Shown here: positions 25,738-34,184 of the stretch, in pieces
Layout: each line of letters opens with the position of its first letter
How positions within the stretch are numbered: position 1 is the stretch's first letter
Source of the DNA: an uncultured Methylobacillus sp.
GTDB taxonomy: Bacteria > Pseudomonadota > Gammaproteobacteria > Burkholderiales > Methylophilaceae
Assembly (NCBI GenBank): GCA_903824575.1
Contig: CAIJXJ010000052.1
Location: 1-48,540 of the forward strand
Direction of reading: 5' to 3'
DNA: 48,540 bases
Position numbers and translations under genes: made by a program
The notes under the pieces: model-generated
The model's input: only the letters and a program-made list of their open reading frames with translations
Databases searched by the model: none
What the model was told of the DNA's origin: nothing

Positions 25738-26496
25738 GTGTCCAGTTACGACTACCCATTCAATGAACGCATACGCACCCTGCTGCGGCTGGAAGATTTG
25801 TTCGTCAAAACACAACATTATTTGCGTGGAGACCATGAATTCAACCATCACAGTACGCTGATCGGCATCTTCCAGATCCTGGATGTGATCGACCGTGCCG
25901 AACTCAAGACCGACATGCTGCAGGAACTCGACCGGCAGAAGGTTGTCATGGAAAGTCTGCGTGGCAATCCTGCCATTGCGGAAAACATCCTCAACGAAGT
26001 CATCGAAGAAATTGAAAAGACCGTGCACCTGTTGCGCCTTAACACCGGGCGCATCGGCCAGAGTCTACGCGATAATGAATGGCTGATGAGCATCAAGCAA
26101 CGCGCAGGCATTCCCGGCGGCGTGTGTGAATTCGATGTGCCGTCCTACCACTACTGGCTGGGACAGTCGTCGGCACAGCGCAAACAGGAGCTGGAAAGCT
26201 GGATGGTGCCTCTGACCCCGCTCTACGACGGCCTGCGCATCATACTGCACATTCTGCGTGGCAGTGGCGTGCCGGCACTGCTCACCGCCCGCCAAGGCGC
26301 CTATCAGCAAATGCTGGGTGGCGCGAAGCCGGCCCAGATGCTGCGCGTCACGGTGGATGACGCTCTCGGCTGCTTCCCGGAAGTCAGCGCCAATAAGTAT
26401 GCCATCAACATCCGCTTCAATATGCTGGACCCCACACAGAAGCCGCGACAGTATGAATCAGACGTCCCGTTTGAACTCACCCTGTGTAACTTGTAG
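25738..26496 (+). CDS. zapD: Cell division protein ZapD (YacF)
   Basis: ZapD crosslinks FtsZ filaments at the division ring. The 252-residue protein begins with the conserved YDYPFNERIRTLLRLEDLF and continues with the helical domain (HHSTLIGIFQILDVIDRAEL). A C-terminal beta domain follows, with VCEFDVPSYHYWL and YAINIRFNMLD, as in the family. The start appears to be GTG at 25738, because a TAA stop lies directly upstream in frame. There is no ribosome binding site at the GTG; one does precede the short ORF just upstream. The gene follows pilD and coaE. The small zinc protein gene yacG that often comes next is absent. Confidence 0.93.
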   Translation: MSSYDYPFNERIRTLLRLEDLFVKTQHYLRGDHEFNHHSTLIGIFQILDVIDRAELKTDMLQELDRQKVVMESLRGNPAIAENILNEVIEEIEKTVHLLRLNTGRIGQSLRDNEWLMSIKQRAGIPGGVCEFDVPSYHYWLGQSSAQRKQELESWMVPLTPLYDGLRIILHILRGSGVPALLTARQGAYQQMLGGAKPAQMLRVTVDDALGCFPEVSANKYAINIRFNMLDPTQKPRQYESDVPFELTLCNL

Positions 26497-26546
26497 CAGC
26501 CTATCAAGCCTCCAAGTAAGCACGTCCTCCGGGCACACCAAAAGAA

Positions 26547-26570
26547 ACGGGCGACAGAATGGCCGCCCGT
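26547..26570 (-). terminator. Intrinsic terminator of hupB
   Basis: On the minus strand, ACGGGCG and CGCCCGT form a 7-bp GC-rich stem around a 10-nt loop. TTTCTTTT follows directly (26539-26546). The structure lies 25 nt beyond the hupB stop codon. On the plus strand no T tract follows, so it serves hupB rather than zapD. Confidence 0.85.
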
Positions 26571-26594
26571 CTTGACTCGAAAAACCCTTGATAC

Positions 26595-26867
26595 TTAGTT
26601 CAAGGCATCCTTCAATGTCTTGCCGGCGCTGAAACCCGGCGCATTGCGTGCGGCAATCTTGAGTTCCTTGCCAGTCTGTGGATTGCGGCCGACACGTGCA
26701 GCGCGCTTGGTGACTTTGAAAGTGCCAAAGCCAACCAGTGTTACGCTGTCGCCACCCTTCAATGCTGCGGTCACAGCTGCCGTCAATGCGTCAATCGCTC
26801 TACCCGCATCGGCTTTGGTAACGTCCGCCTGCTTGGCAACAGCTTCAATAAGTTCAGTTTTGTTCAT
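26595..26867 (-). CDS. hupB: DNA-binding protein HU
   Basis: HU bends and compacts DNA as a dimer. The 90-residue protein is a textbook [22 protein letters not shown] at the N terminus, [20 protein letters not shown] forming the DNA-binding arm with the intercalating Pro, and a final helix with [14 protein letters not shown]. HupB is the usual form in betaproteobacteria. The ATG at 26867 lies behind GGAG. It is monocistronic: a terminator follows, and a long leader with a palindrome lies upstream. IHF subunits are related but differ in the arm and C terminus. Confidence 0.97.
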   Translation of the reverse strand: MNKTELIEAVAKQADVTKADAGRAIDALTAAVTAALKGGDSVTLVGFGTFKVTKRAARVGRNPQTGKELKIAARNAPGFSAGKTLKDALN

Positions 26868-27224
26868 TTATAATCTCCAACGATGGGGGGATAGGGACTG
26901 ATTTAATCAGTCTGCGTACTTTGCAGCCTACAGCCCGCCATGTCAAGGCCGCTGCGTAAGCTTGTTTAAATCAGGCATCATTGAACCGTCACTAAAACGA
27001 AAAATTAAAAATTCTGCGATTGCCAACAGTAATCGCTGGCCGAGCGCCAGACCAAATAAAGTTGTAGAATTCACGTCTGGGAACCATTCGAATCATAAGG
27101 CAGCGCATCATGATTCAATGCCGAAACTACCCTCATAAATTCATGAAAAAATCAATTTACCAGCGTGTGTCAGGGCGCGAACTTAAAACGCGCGCACCTA
27201 TCGACTCCGTCATAAGGAAGAAAC
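26868..27224. other. 357-nt divergent intergenic region between hupB and the hydrolase gene
   Basis: This AT-richer stretch separates two divergently read genes. Its left end holds a hupB leader with a palindrome and a candidate -35. In the rest I see only AT-rich tracts near 26998-27013 and a short inverted repeat CTGGC/GCCAG near 27040-27055, without a T tract. No tRNA, small ORF with a ribosome binding site, or repeat array was found. Confidence 0.5.
26896..26946 (-). promoter_or_regulatory. Candidate hupB promoter and leader palindrome
   Basis: On the minus strand a perfect -35 hexamer TTGACA lies at 26946-26941. At 17-nt spacing the -10 would be CAAAGT, only 3 of 6 matches. Between this and the start codon lies GACTGATTTAATCAGTC (26896-26912), an 8+8 bp perfect palindrome with a 1-bp centre. 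It would cover the start of transcription, a typical repressor position. Confidence 0.45.
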
Positions 27225-28016
27225 ATGGTCATCATAGATAACGAGATTGCTGATCTCGAAACACCAACCGGCACCATGCGTGCGCACATTTTCCGTCCGG
27301 CTGCCCCTGGCAAGTACCCCGGCATCCTGATGTTCTCTGAAATTTTCCAGGTCACGGGCCCCATTCGCCGCACTGCGGCAATGCTTGCCGGTCACGGTTT
27401 CGTCGTTGCCTGCCCGGAAATTTATCACGAGCTTGAACCACGCGGCACCGTACTTTCCTACGACGAGGAAGGCACTAGTCGTGGTAATGCCTACAAGGTA
27501 ACCAAGGAGGTCCCCGCCTACGACAGTGATGCGCGTACCGTACTCGATTACCTCAAGACTCTGGATTGCTGTACCGGGCGTCTTGGCGCAATGGGAATCT
27601 GCGTTGGCGGACACCTCGCATTTCGCGCCGCAATGAACCCTGACGTGCTGGCGACGACCTGCTTCTATGCGACAGATATCCATAAGCGGGGACTGGGGCT
27701 TGGCAAGAACGATAATTCGCTGGACCGGGCCAATGAAATCAAGGGCGAATTGCTACATATCTGGGGACGTCAGGATCCGCATATTCCACTCGAGGGCAGG
27801 AATCTGGTCAAAGCGCGTCTGGAAGAAGTCGGCGCAAGATTCACTTGGCATGAGGTTAATGGCCAGCATGCCTTCATGCGCGACGAGGGTCCGCGCTATG
27901 ATCCTGCGCTGGCACGGCAATGCTGGACCCTGCTGTTGGAATTATTCCATCGACGCCTGGGTTACGGCGACCTGGACATGGAAACCGACAATTCGCCTGC
28001 CGAGAGCCGTCACTAG
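27225..28016 (+). CDS. Dienelactone hydrolase family protein
   Basis: This 263-residue alpha/beta hydrolase belongs to the dienelactone hydrolase family. The nucleophile is Cys126 in GAMGICVGGHLAF, as in ClcD-type enzymes. The Asp lies in WGRQDPHIPLEGR and the His in VNGQHAFMRDEGPR, completing the triad. No signal peptide is present. The classical reaction is hydrolysis of dienelactone to maleylacetate in chlorocatechol breakdown, but many housekeeping homologues have unknown ester or lactone substrates. No aromatic-degradation gene is nearby, so I would not assign that pathway. The ATG at 27225 follows AAGGAAG. It is monocistronic and converges on the HD-GYP gene. Confidence 0.88.
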   Translation: MVIIDNEIADLETPTGTMRAHIFRPAAPGKYPGILMFSEIFQVTGPIRRTAAMLAGHGFVVACPEIYHELEPRGTVLSYDEEGTSRGNAYKVTKEVPAYDSDARTVLDYLKTLDCCTGRLGAMGICVGGHLAFRAAMNPDVLATTCFYATDIHKRGLGLGKNDNSLDRANEIKGELLHIWGRQDPHIPLEGRNLVKARLEEVGARFTWHEVNGQHAFMRDEGPRYDPALARQCWTLLLELFHRRLGYGDLDMETDNSPAESRH

Positions 28017-28128
28017 CGCGTGCCGCAATACTAGAAGCTTGAAGTTGAACCTCTGTGAAGAAGGTCCCTAAGATATTTTCCTGAGGTTCGATTGAGGCTG
28101 CCAAACCAAACCGCATAACTGATAAAAA

Positions 28129-29733
28129 TCAGGGGGTATAGCCCGGAATTTTCTGTTCGTCCACCACATCGATCTGGGCCGGATCCAGGAACTGCTCGGC
28201 ATACTGCAGATAGACCTTCTGCCGGATGAAGAGATCGAACAGGTCGGGATCGACATGGTTGTCCAGTTTCATTTTACCCAGAATGAACAGCGACTCGGAC
28301 AGGGTTTTTGCCTTTTTATAGGGACGATCAGCCGCTGTCAACGCTTCGAAGATGTCTGCGATGCCCATCATGCGCGCCGGAATCGACAACTGCTCGCGCG
28401 TCAGACCATTCGGATAACCCTTGCCATCCATGCGTTCATGATGGCCCCCGGCATACTCCGGCACACGGCGCAGGTTCTTGGGGTAAGGCAGGCCCTCCAG
28501 CATCTGGATCGTCACCGCAATGTGGTTATTGATGGTATTGCGTTCCTCATTGGTCAAGGTCCCACGCGCGATGTTAAGGTTGTAAATTTCATTTTCACTA
28601 AGAAATGGAACCAGCCTGCCGGTTTCATCCCGCAATTGATAGGCTGCGATCTGCCTGACCCGAGCCTGGTGCTGCTCCGACATGAATTCGCCACCGACAT
28701 TCGCCACCCGCAGAAATTCGCGATCGGCATCCAGTGTCTGACAGTATTCCAGCCAGGCAGCCTCCGCCGTCGCGTCCGGCTGTTGCAAGCGCCGGCGCAG
28801 CATGTCGATCTCAGCCTGCGCCTTCAGCAACTCGAAGCGCTGGTCAACCAGCTTGATGCGATCAAAGATTGCTTCCAGCTTGGTCGCCTTGTCCACTACG
28901 TATTCGGGAGTCGTCACCTTGCCGCAATCATGCAGCCAGGCAGCGATACGCAACTCGTCCAACTCCTCTTCACTCAGCACGAACGACTTGAATACGCCTT
29001 CAGTTTCCCTGTTGGCTGCGTGCGCCAACATCATGGCAATGTCAGGCACACGGCGGCAATGTCCGCCGGTATAAGGGGATTTTTCATCGACCGCATTGGC
29101 GATGATTTCAATGAATGACTCGAACAGTCTTTTCAGGCCGCTAATCAGGTTATGATTGGTCAGCGCCACGGCGGCCTGAGATGCCAGGGACTCAACCAAT
29201 CGCTGATTCTCCGGCGAGAACGGCACGATGCCGCCGGTACGTGGGTCTTTGGCATTGAGTAGCTGCAGCACGCCGATAATATCGTTCTCATGACTCTTCA
29301 TCGGAATAGTCAGAAATGACTTGGAGTGATAACCGGTGCTCAGGTCAAATTTTTTCGTGCCCGAGAAGTCGAAACCCTTGACCTCATAAGCATCCTCAAT
29401 ATTGACCGTCTCACTGTTCAATGCCGCGTAAGCCGCAACCATGTTGTTATTTGGCTTACCATCTGCCGCGTGGAGCGGCAAAGGCGGGAACGGGATAATC
29501 TTTCCAGTGGTACCACCCATGGCGATCCCCAGGGAATCGGTGCGCATAATCTCAAACTTCAGGTGCTGATCATCGGTGACGGTGTAAAGCGTTCCGCCAT
29601 CGGCATTGGTAATCTCCTTTGCCCCCAGCAGTATCATTTCCAGCAACCGGTCATTATTGCGTTCGGCCGACAAGGCCACGCCGATGACGTTCAATTGCTC
29701 CAGACGATTCAGCAAGTCAAGTGAATTGGCCAT
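28129..29733 (-). CDS. GAF - HD-GYP domain c-di-GMP phosphodiesterase
   Basis: The 534-residue protein has an N-terminal GAF sensor domain (about 10-190) and an HD-GYP domain (about 215-480). The metal-binding HD is in IAAWLHDCGKVTTPEYVVDK (about 266), and further His residues lie in NNHIAVTIQMLEGLPYP and AGGHHERMDGKGYPNGL. The last stretch includes the GYP signature, so hydrolysis of c-di-GMP is likely. A roughly 110-residue insertion between the HD motif and NNH, partly coiled coil, is typical of this subgroup. There is no membrane segment. The gene starts 5 nt after the FHA gene and is probably the last gene of the PP2C-FHA operon. Confidence 0.9.
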   Translation of the reverse strand: MANSLDLLNRLEQLNVIGVALSAERNNDRLLEMILLGAKEITNADGGTLYTVTDDQHLKFEIMRTDSLGIAMGGTTGKIIPFPPLPLHAADGKPNNNMVAAYAALNSETVNIEDAYEVKGFDFSGTKKFDLSTGYHSKSFLTIPMKSHENDIIGVLQLLNAKDPRTGGIVPFSPENQRLVESLASQAAVALTNHNLISGLKRLFESFIEIIANAVDEKSPYTGGHCRRVPDIAMMLAHAANRETEGVFKSFVLSEEELDELRIAAWLHDCGKVTTPEYVVDKATKLEAIFDRIKLVDQRFELLKAQAEIDMLRRRLQQPDATAEAAWLEYCQTLDADREFLRVANVGGEFMSEQHQARVRQIAAYQLRDETGRLVPFLSENEIYNLNIARGTLTNEERNTINNHIAVTIQMLEGLPYPKNLRRVPEYAGGHHERMDGKGYPNGLTREQLSIPARMMGIADIFEALTAADRPYKKAKTLSESLFILGKMKLDNHVDPDLFDLFIRQKVYLQYAEQFLDPAQIDVVDEQKIPGYTP

Positions 29734-29738
29734 GCAGG

Positions 29739-30581
29739 TCAGATTTCAAAGAAGTGAAACTTCATTTTAACTCCGGCAATCTCGATCACATCCTGATCAT
29801 CGAGGCGAGCAGCCTCATCGCCCACAATCTTATCATTAACCAATGGCCGCTGTGTGCCCTCGACATGGATCACGAAGTAAGCTTCTGCACGGCGCGAAAT
29901 CGCGGCCACCTGCACGCCTGGCCGGCCTATGCGGGTCAAGTCCTTGCTCAAGGCAAGCTCCTTGCCAGCATTTGAGCCATTTTGCACCTGAATACGCGCT
30001 AGCGAAATAGCCTGTGCAGGCTTTTCCTCGCTTGCGGAGGGCGGCTGATTCGGCATCTCATCGCCTGCAACGGGCAGCGGTGGGCTGTCTTGGGCCAGTG
30101 CTGAAAAGTTTGGCGGGCGTGCCCAGCTAGGAAGATCCGGGCGCAAATTGGCTATCACTGGCGGCGGTTGAACCATCGCAGCCTCTGGGGCTGCTTGCGG
30201 TGCAGGCACATGTTCCTCTGGCTTGGCGGCAGGTCGTATGATCATGGTCTTCTCATAATCCATGGCGGCAATTCCGGGCTTTACCTGCGCCTCATCGATA
30301 TACTTGAGCTGATATTTTCCGAGTTCGATCACATCGCCATGCTGCAATAGCTTTTTTTTGATCGTCTGGCCATTGACGATCGTACCATTGGTACTTCCCA
30401 TATCCTCCAGAAACACATCTTGGCCGCTGGCCACAAGAACGGCATGCTCACCACTGATAGCCAGATTATCTATGCAGATATCATTTTCCGACCGTCGTCC
30501 GATCGTCATGCGCTCACTTTCAATGGGAAACTCTCCCAGAAACGCGCCATCGAGTGAATAAATCAGCTTTGCCATGTTCAT
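29739..30581 (-). CDS. Double FHA-domain protein
   Basis: FHA domains bind phosphothreonine peptides. The 280-residue protein has an N-terminal FHA domain (about 5-90) with the full signature: MTIGRRSENDICIDNLAISG, then EHAV, and GSTNGTIVNG. A Pro/Ala-rich linker (about 115-195) follows. The second FHA-like domain (about 195-280) keeps TRIGRPGVQVAAISRRAEAY but has lost the Ser/His and GSTNG residues, so it may not bind phosphopeptides. The start overlaps the PP2C stop by 4 nt (ATGA). Paired with a phosphatase, it suggests a Ser/Thr phosphorylation circuit whose kinase is elsewhere. Confidence 0.88.
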   Translation of the reverse strand: MNMAKLIYSLDGAFLGEFPIESERMTIGRRSENDICIDNLAISGEHAVLVASGQDVFLEDMGSTNGTIVNGQTIKKKLLQHGDVIELGKYQLKYIDEAQVKPGIAAMDYEKTMIIRPAAKPEEHVPAPQAAPEAAMVQPPPVIANLRPDLPSWARPPNFSALAQDSPPLPVAGDEMPNQPPSASEEKPAQAISLARIQVQNGSNAGKELALSKDLTRIGRPGVQVAAISRRAEAYFVIHVEGTQRPLVNDKIVGDEAARLDDQDVIEIAGVKMKFHFFEI

Positions 30582-31417
30582 CTTTCTGATTTAAGCCAAC
30601 TTAAAGTCTTGTATAACCAGTTGGTGGCCGCCGGGTAAGGCCGCACCGGTCGCGCCAATATCACTGAAATATTATCATAACCGCCGTTATCATTGGCCAT
30701 CTGCACCAGATGCTGCGATGCAATTTCCAGATTATCATTATATGCATTCAAAGTTGAACAAATATCATCATCCTCGACCAAGTCGCTCAAGCCATCTGAG
30801 CATAGGAGATAAATATCGCCAGGCAGCACATCGTACTCATGCAGCTCCAGATCAACCCAGGCATCCACGCCCACGGCTCTGGTCACCAAGTTCTTGTTGT
30901 TCGAAAGCCGCGCCTGTTCGAGTGTAATCAGACCATTATTAATCTGTTCCTGCAACAAGGAATGGTCTTCGGTCAATTGTGAAAATGCTTTATCACGCAG
31001 ACGATACAGCCGCGAGTCGCCGACATGGCCGACCAGCAAGCGATCATTGGTGAACAAGGCTACCACCAGAGTCGTGCCCATGCCCGCGCACTGCGACCGG
31101 GTATTGGACACTTGATAAATATCGGCATTGGCTTTTTCCACCGCATCCCGTAGCAACTGGCTCTCCAACTGCATGCCGGTGGCGAGGTCAATCTGGCCAC
31201 AAGGGAAATCCACCAGTTTTTCCTTGAGCTCGGCGACGATGGTCAACACGGCAATCGCACTGGCCACCTCGCCCGCGTTGTATCCGCCCATGCCATCAGC
31301 CAACACCAGCAAACCTGCAGCCACGTCGCTGGCCACTACGTCCTCATTGTGATCGCGTCTCTTACCGACGTCAGTCAGGCGTGCAATCTCCAATCGTCCG
31401 ATCAGATCCCGGCTCAT
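30578..31417 (-). CDS. PP2C-type serine/threonine phosphatase
   Basis: The protein has 279 residues from ATG 31417. PP2C motifs for the two-metal centre are intact: GKRRDHNEDVVA, LVLADGMGGYNAGEVAS, GMGTTLVVAL, LVGHVGDSRLYRLRD, LLCSDGLSDLVEDDD and GGYDNISVIL. It is a soluble PPM/PP2C phosphatase of the PrpC/Stp1 group that removes phosphate from Ser/Thr. The ATG overlaps the stop of the upstream small ORF (ATGA). An upstream in-frame start at 31435 is possible but would overlap that ORF further. The stop overlaps the FHA gene by 4 nt. In type VI secretion loci such a phosphatase works with PpkA and Fha, but no secretion genes are here. Confidence 0.93.
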   Translation of the reverse strand: MSRDLIGRLEIARLTDVGKRRDHNEDVVASDVAAGLLVLADGMGGYNAGEVASAIAVLTIVAELKEKLVDFPCGQIDLATGMQLESQLLRDAVEKANADIYQVSNTRSQCAGMGTTLVVALFTNDRLLVGHVGDSRLYRLRDKAFSQLTEDHSLLQEQINNGLITLEQARLSNNKNLVTRAVGVDAWVDLELHEYDVLPGDIYLLCSDGLSDLVEDDDICSTLNAYNDNLEIASQHLVQMANDNGGYDNISVILARPVRPYPAATNWLYKTLSWLKSER

Positions 31418-31614
31418 GCCGTCAGCCCTTGGCACAAGCGCAGATCAACGACGAATTCAGATTCTCGCTGGCAACGCCTGCCCGCTTCTTTTTCCAGCAG
31501 GTGGTCAACCATGGTGGCAAGGCACTCCGGACATTCATGCCCCGAACTTGCTCGGGTGACGTTTAGATGGCGCCGCCCGGCACCATGACGGTCCTGCATG
31601 ATATTGATCCGCAT
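31414..31614 (-). CDS. Small Cys-containing protein, unknown
   Basis: This 66-residue ORF shows HECPEC (Cys28, Cys31) and two later cysteines (Cys48, Cys61), possibly a small zinc site. I do not recognise the family. Support for reality: it fills the gap after nusB, its stop overlaps the PP2C start by 4 nt (ATGA), and the same coupling joins PP2C to FHA. Against it: the ATG at 31614 has no clear ribosome binding site. A second ATG at 31599 (MQDRHGAG) has GGAT upstream. If expressed, it may work with the phosphatase. Confidence 0.5.
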   Translation of the reverse strand: MRINIMQDRHGAGRRHLNVTRASSGHECPECLATMVDHLLEKEAGRRCQRESEFVVDLRLCQGLTA

Positions 31615-31672
31615 TAGTTACAACTAAACCCAGGGCCCGATGCCACACCGGATCAGGCAAGGCCGTGCGTGA

Positions 31673-32146
31673 TCAGATCTTGGCATTCCGGGCCGGGCGA
31701 AGGTCGCTGATTTCATTCGGACGCGCCAAGGCAGCCAGCTTGTCCAGCACCCCATTGACGTACTTGTAGCCATCGGTGCCACCGTACAACTTGGCCAGTT
31801 CAACCCCTTCATTGATGGCAACACGGTAGGGAATGCTGGGATCATGCAACAATTCATAAGCGGCAATGCACAGAATGCCATGCTCGATCGGACTCAGTTC
31901 AGACAACTTGCGATCGAGCAGGGGGCTGATGTGGGCTTCAAGCGTGGCGCGCTCCAGCATGACGCCCGCTAGCAAGGACTTGAAATAGGCCGCATCGGCA
32001 CGCTTGTAGGCTTCATCGTCGGCCAGGTCATCCATCGTTTTCTGCAAGTCGGACTCAGTCAGGAGCAGGCTATAGAGGCCTTTGAGCACCAGCTCACGCG
32101 ACTTGCGCCGGTTCTTGCCTGGCTTGGGAGCTTTTTTTTCAGTCAT
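31673..32146 (-). CDS. nusB: Transcription antitermination factor NusB
   Basis: NusB binds boxA RNA with NusE (S10) during rRNA antitermination. The 157-residue protein has the family's all-helical pattern. The [20 protein letters not shown] stretch, [20 protein letters not shown] and [20 protein letters not shown] are typical, and [11 protein letters not shown] closes the fold. The ATG at 32146 overlaps the end of ribH by 8 nt, the common ribH-nusB arrangement. Basic N-terminal residues ([14 protein letters not shown]) are usual in betaproteobacterial NusB. Confidence 0.95.
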   Translation of the reverse strand: MTEKKAPKPGKNRRKSRELVLKGLYSLLLTESDLQKTMDDLADDEAYKRADAAYFKSLLAGVMLERATLEAHISPLLDRKLSELSPIEHGILCIAAYELLHDPSIPYRVAINEGVELAKLYGGTDGYKYVNGVLDKLAALARPNEISDLRPARNAKI

Positions 32147-32591
32147 AGTGTTTCAACAAATTAACCATTTCAATGGCGACACCGGCAGCCTCCATGCCCT
32201 TGACCAGCATGCGTGCGAGCGCCTGATCGTCATTGTCAGTGGTCAGAATGGCATTGGCGATCGGCACCCCCGTTTGCAGTTGCACCTCAAGGATACCGCG
32301 CGCGGACTCGTTGGCCACGATTTCAAAATGGTAGGTGTCGCCGCGAACCACTGCCCCCAGCGCGATCAGCGCGTCAAACTTTCCGCTTCTGGCCATAGCG
32401 CGTAGTACCAGAGGCGACTCCAGCGCACCCGGCACCGTCACCAGGGTGATGGCATCATCCTGCACGCCAAGTCTATGCAACTCGACCACGCAAGCCCCCA
32501 GCAAGCCGTCGCCAATGTCGCTATTGAAGCGTGACAGCACGAGGCCAATGGAGAGGCCGTTGCCGGCAAGGTTCTGTTCAATTTCCTTCAT
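32139..32591 (-). CDS. ribH: 6,7-dimethyl-8-ribityllumazine synthase
   Basis: RibH condenses 5-amino-6-ribitylaminouracil with 3,4-dihydroxy-2-butanone 4-phosphate, the penultimate riboflavin step. The 150-residue protein has [34 protein letters not shown], and [20 protein letters not shown], where the conserved His acts in catalysis. The ATG at 32591 follows AGGATAAGC. Longer readings run back into the phospholipase-like gene. Other riboflavin genes usually found upstream (ribBA, ribE) are not in the window. nusB overlaps its end. Confidence 0.96.
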   Translation of the reverse strand: MKEIEQNLAGNGLSIGLVLSRFNSDIGDGLLGACVVELHRLGVQDDAITLVTVPGALESPLVLRAMARSGKFDALIALGAVVRGDTYHFEIVANESARGILEVQLQTGVPIANAILTTDNDDQALARMLVKGMEAAGVAIEMVNLLKHYD

Positions 32592-32601
32592 GCTTATCCT
32601 T

Positions 32602-33174
32602 CTAATGGCTATTGGGCGCTTGTGAATGCGCGAGGTGGCGCTGCCAGTTTTGCACATAAGCCGCCACCAGCGCATCATTGTCACTGATAAATACGACATT
32701 TTCCGCGTTTTTGTGCTGGGCTGCACGGGTAAAATTGAAAGAACCCGTAATAACGGTGGCATTGGGCGTGCCGGCGTCGATGATCAGCACCTTGTTATGC
32801 GCGCTTTGATGGTTACCATCCAGCCAGACCGGGATACCGGCGCGCGCCAACCCTGCCACCTGCCCATGATCGAGGGCCAAGGTCTGTTCGCGGTCCGCGA
32901 TTAGCCTGACCTCGACGCCGCGATGGTGCGCAAGGAGCAGGGCCCCGGCAATGCCATCATGCGTGAAGGAAAAGGCCTGCACCAACACCTGTCGTCGCGC
33001 ATGGGAAATCGCATCAATCATTTGCCCGGCGATGTCATCCCCCGGACTGAAGAGCGCCCGCACCGAAGCCTTTGATACCGCCACAGTGGCCACCGGCGGC
33101 GAGTCGAAGGCCTGCGCGGCCGTGACAAACAAGGCGCACGCAAGTATTAACAGCCGGCGCAGCAATTGGATCAC
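32602..33174 (-). CDS. Phospholipase D family (Nuc-like) protein, exported
   Basis: This 190-residue protein carries a single HKD motif ([12 protein letters not shown], His126, Lys128) followed by [15 protein letters not shown]. This is the arrangement of the Nuc-type endonucleases, which dimerise to form one active site. An N-terminal signal peptide ([19 protein letters not shown]) indicates export to the periplasm. The family includes DNA/RNA nucleases and phospholipases; the length fits Nuc best. The start overlaps the stop of tag by 4 nt (ATGA), and ribH follows 10 nt downstream. Its physical link to a DNA repair enzyme is probably not functional. Confidence 0.85.
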   Translation of the reverse strand: MIQLLRRLLILACALFVTAAQAFDSPPVATVAVSKASVRALFSPGDDIAGQMIDAISHARRQVLVQAFSFTHDGIAGALLLAHHRGVEVRLIADREQTLALDHGQVAGLARAGIPVWLDGNHQSAHNKVLIIDAGTPNATVITGSFNFTRAAQHKNAENVVFISDNDALVAAYVQNWQRHLAHSQAPNSH

Positions 33175-33767
33175 TTCAATTCAGCATGACGAAAGCAGTT
33201 GATGTCATGGTCGTTAACCATGCCCACCGCCTGCATGAAGGCATAAATGATGGTCGGGCCGACAAACTTGAAACCGCGAGCCTTCAGGTCGCGCGACAAG
33301 GCGTGAGACAAAGGCGTGCTGGCCGGCACCGCAGTCCAGTCCTGCCAGGCGTTCTGAATCGGCAAGCCGTCAACAAAGCGCCACAGATAAGCATTAAAAC
33401 TACCAAACTCGGCTTGCAACGCCAGGAAACGTCTCGCATTAAGGATGGCCGCTGCGATCTTCAGCCGGTTTCGCACGATGCCAGGGTCCATCAGGAGGGC
33501 TGTCACTTTGGCCTCATCGTAGGAAGCCACCCGGGCGGCATCGAAGCCGTCGAACAGTTCGCGATAACGGCTGCGTTTCTGCAAGATGGTGCTCCAGGAC
33601 AATCCGGCCTGCGCACCTTCGAGCACTAGAAACTCGAACAACAGGCGATCATCATGCAAGGGCACACCCCACTCAAGATCATGATAGGCGATATCCAGCG
33701 GCGACTTGGCCCAGGCACAACGCTGATTTCCCGCAGGGCTCAGCAAAGCACCTAGATTCATGCTCAT
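33171..33767 (-). CDS. tag: DNA-3-methyladenine glycosylase I
   Basis: Tag removes 3-methyladenine from alkylated DNA. The 198-residue protein has the family's zinc site: Cys in QRCAWAKSP near the N terminus and CFRH at the C terminus with an upstream His (NDHDINCFRH). Other Tag signatures are YHDLEWGVPLHDDRLLFEFL, the catalytic-pocket Glu, and GAQAGLSWSTILQKR. GFKFVGPTIIYAFMQAVGMV ends the core. A promoter should lie in the 69-nt gap facing the winged-helix gene. Downstream the gene overlaps the Nuc-like gene. Confidence 0.95.
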   Translation of the reverse strand: MSMNLGALLSPAGNQRCAWAKSPLDIAYHDLEWGVPLHDDRLLFEFLVLEGAQAGLSWSTILQKRSRYRELFDGFDAARVASYDEAKVTALLMDPGIVRNRLKIAAAILNARRFLALQAEFGSFNAYLWRFVDGLPIQNAWQDWTAVPASTPLSHALSRDLKARGFKFVGPTIIYAFMQAVGMVNDHDINCFRHAELK

Positions 33768-33836
33768 ATTGATACCAGATTTTTATTGCAGGTCAATGGC
33801 ATGCGAGTAGAGTAGCCAGATAAAGAAGAATAAGTC

Positions 33837-34184
33837 ATGTCCTACAAAAACCTGAAATTAATCAGATCAATCATTGCGCAAGTGCCGGGCCTGACAAATC
33901 ACAAGGATTTCGACATTGCCATTGAGATCGGCCACCACCAACGCATGGGCGTGCCGCTGACCCTCAAAAAACTACAGCTTCTCAATATCGCAACCACCGC
34001 CACCGTGCGCCGGCATTTGGGGAAAATGATAGCGGAGGGAACGGTCATCAAGAACACGCCTGCCAGTGATCGCCGGACCGCACATTTGACCTTGAACCCA
34101 AAAACGATGGAAGCACTCGACCGGAGCTTGGAAAAAATCCATCACACCTTGTGTATCAGCATGACGCAAGGGCGTGATGATTGA
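33837..34184 (+). CDS. MarR-like winged-helix protein
   Basis: This 115-residue small soluble protein has a predicted winged helix. LTLKKLQLLNIATTATVRRH looks like helix-turn-helix, LGKMIAEGTVIKNTPASDRR like the wing, and TAHLTLNPKTMEALD like the strand and helix after it. This is how MarR-type or phage-like wHTH proteins end. The N-terminal dimerisation part is short. The target is unknown; autoregulation of the divergent tag promoter is possible. It overlaps the next small gene by 8 nt, suggesting a two-gene unit. Confidence 0.7.
   Translation: MSYKNLKLIRSIIAQVPGLTNHKDFDIAIEIGHHQRMGVPLTLKKLQLLNIATTATVRRHLGKMIAEGTVIKNTPASDRRTAHLTLNPKTMEALDRSLEKIHHTLCISMTQGRDD

Noticed and set aside
27040-27055. 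Inverted repeat CTGGC/GCCAG in the hupB intergenic region
   Set aside because: Five-bp stem without T tract or conserved placement; likely chance.
28083-28140. Terminator hairpin (CTGAT/ATCAG) between the convergent hydrolase and HD-GYP genes
   Set aside because: The stem is only 5 bp and no T tract follows on either strand.
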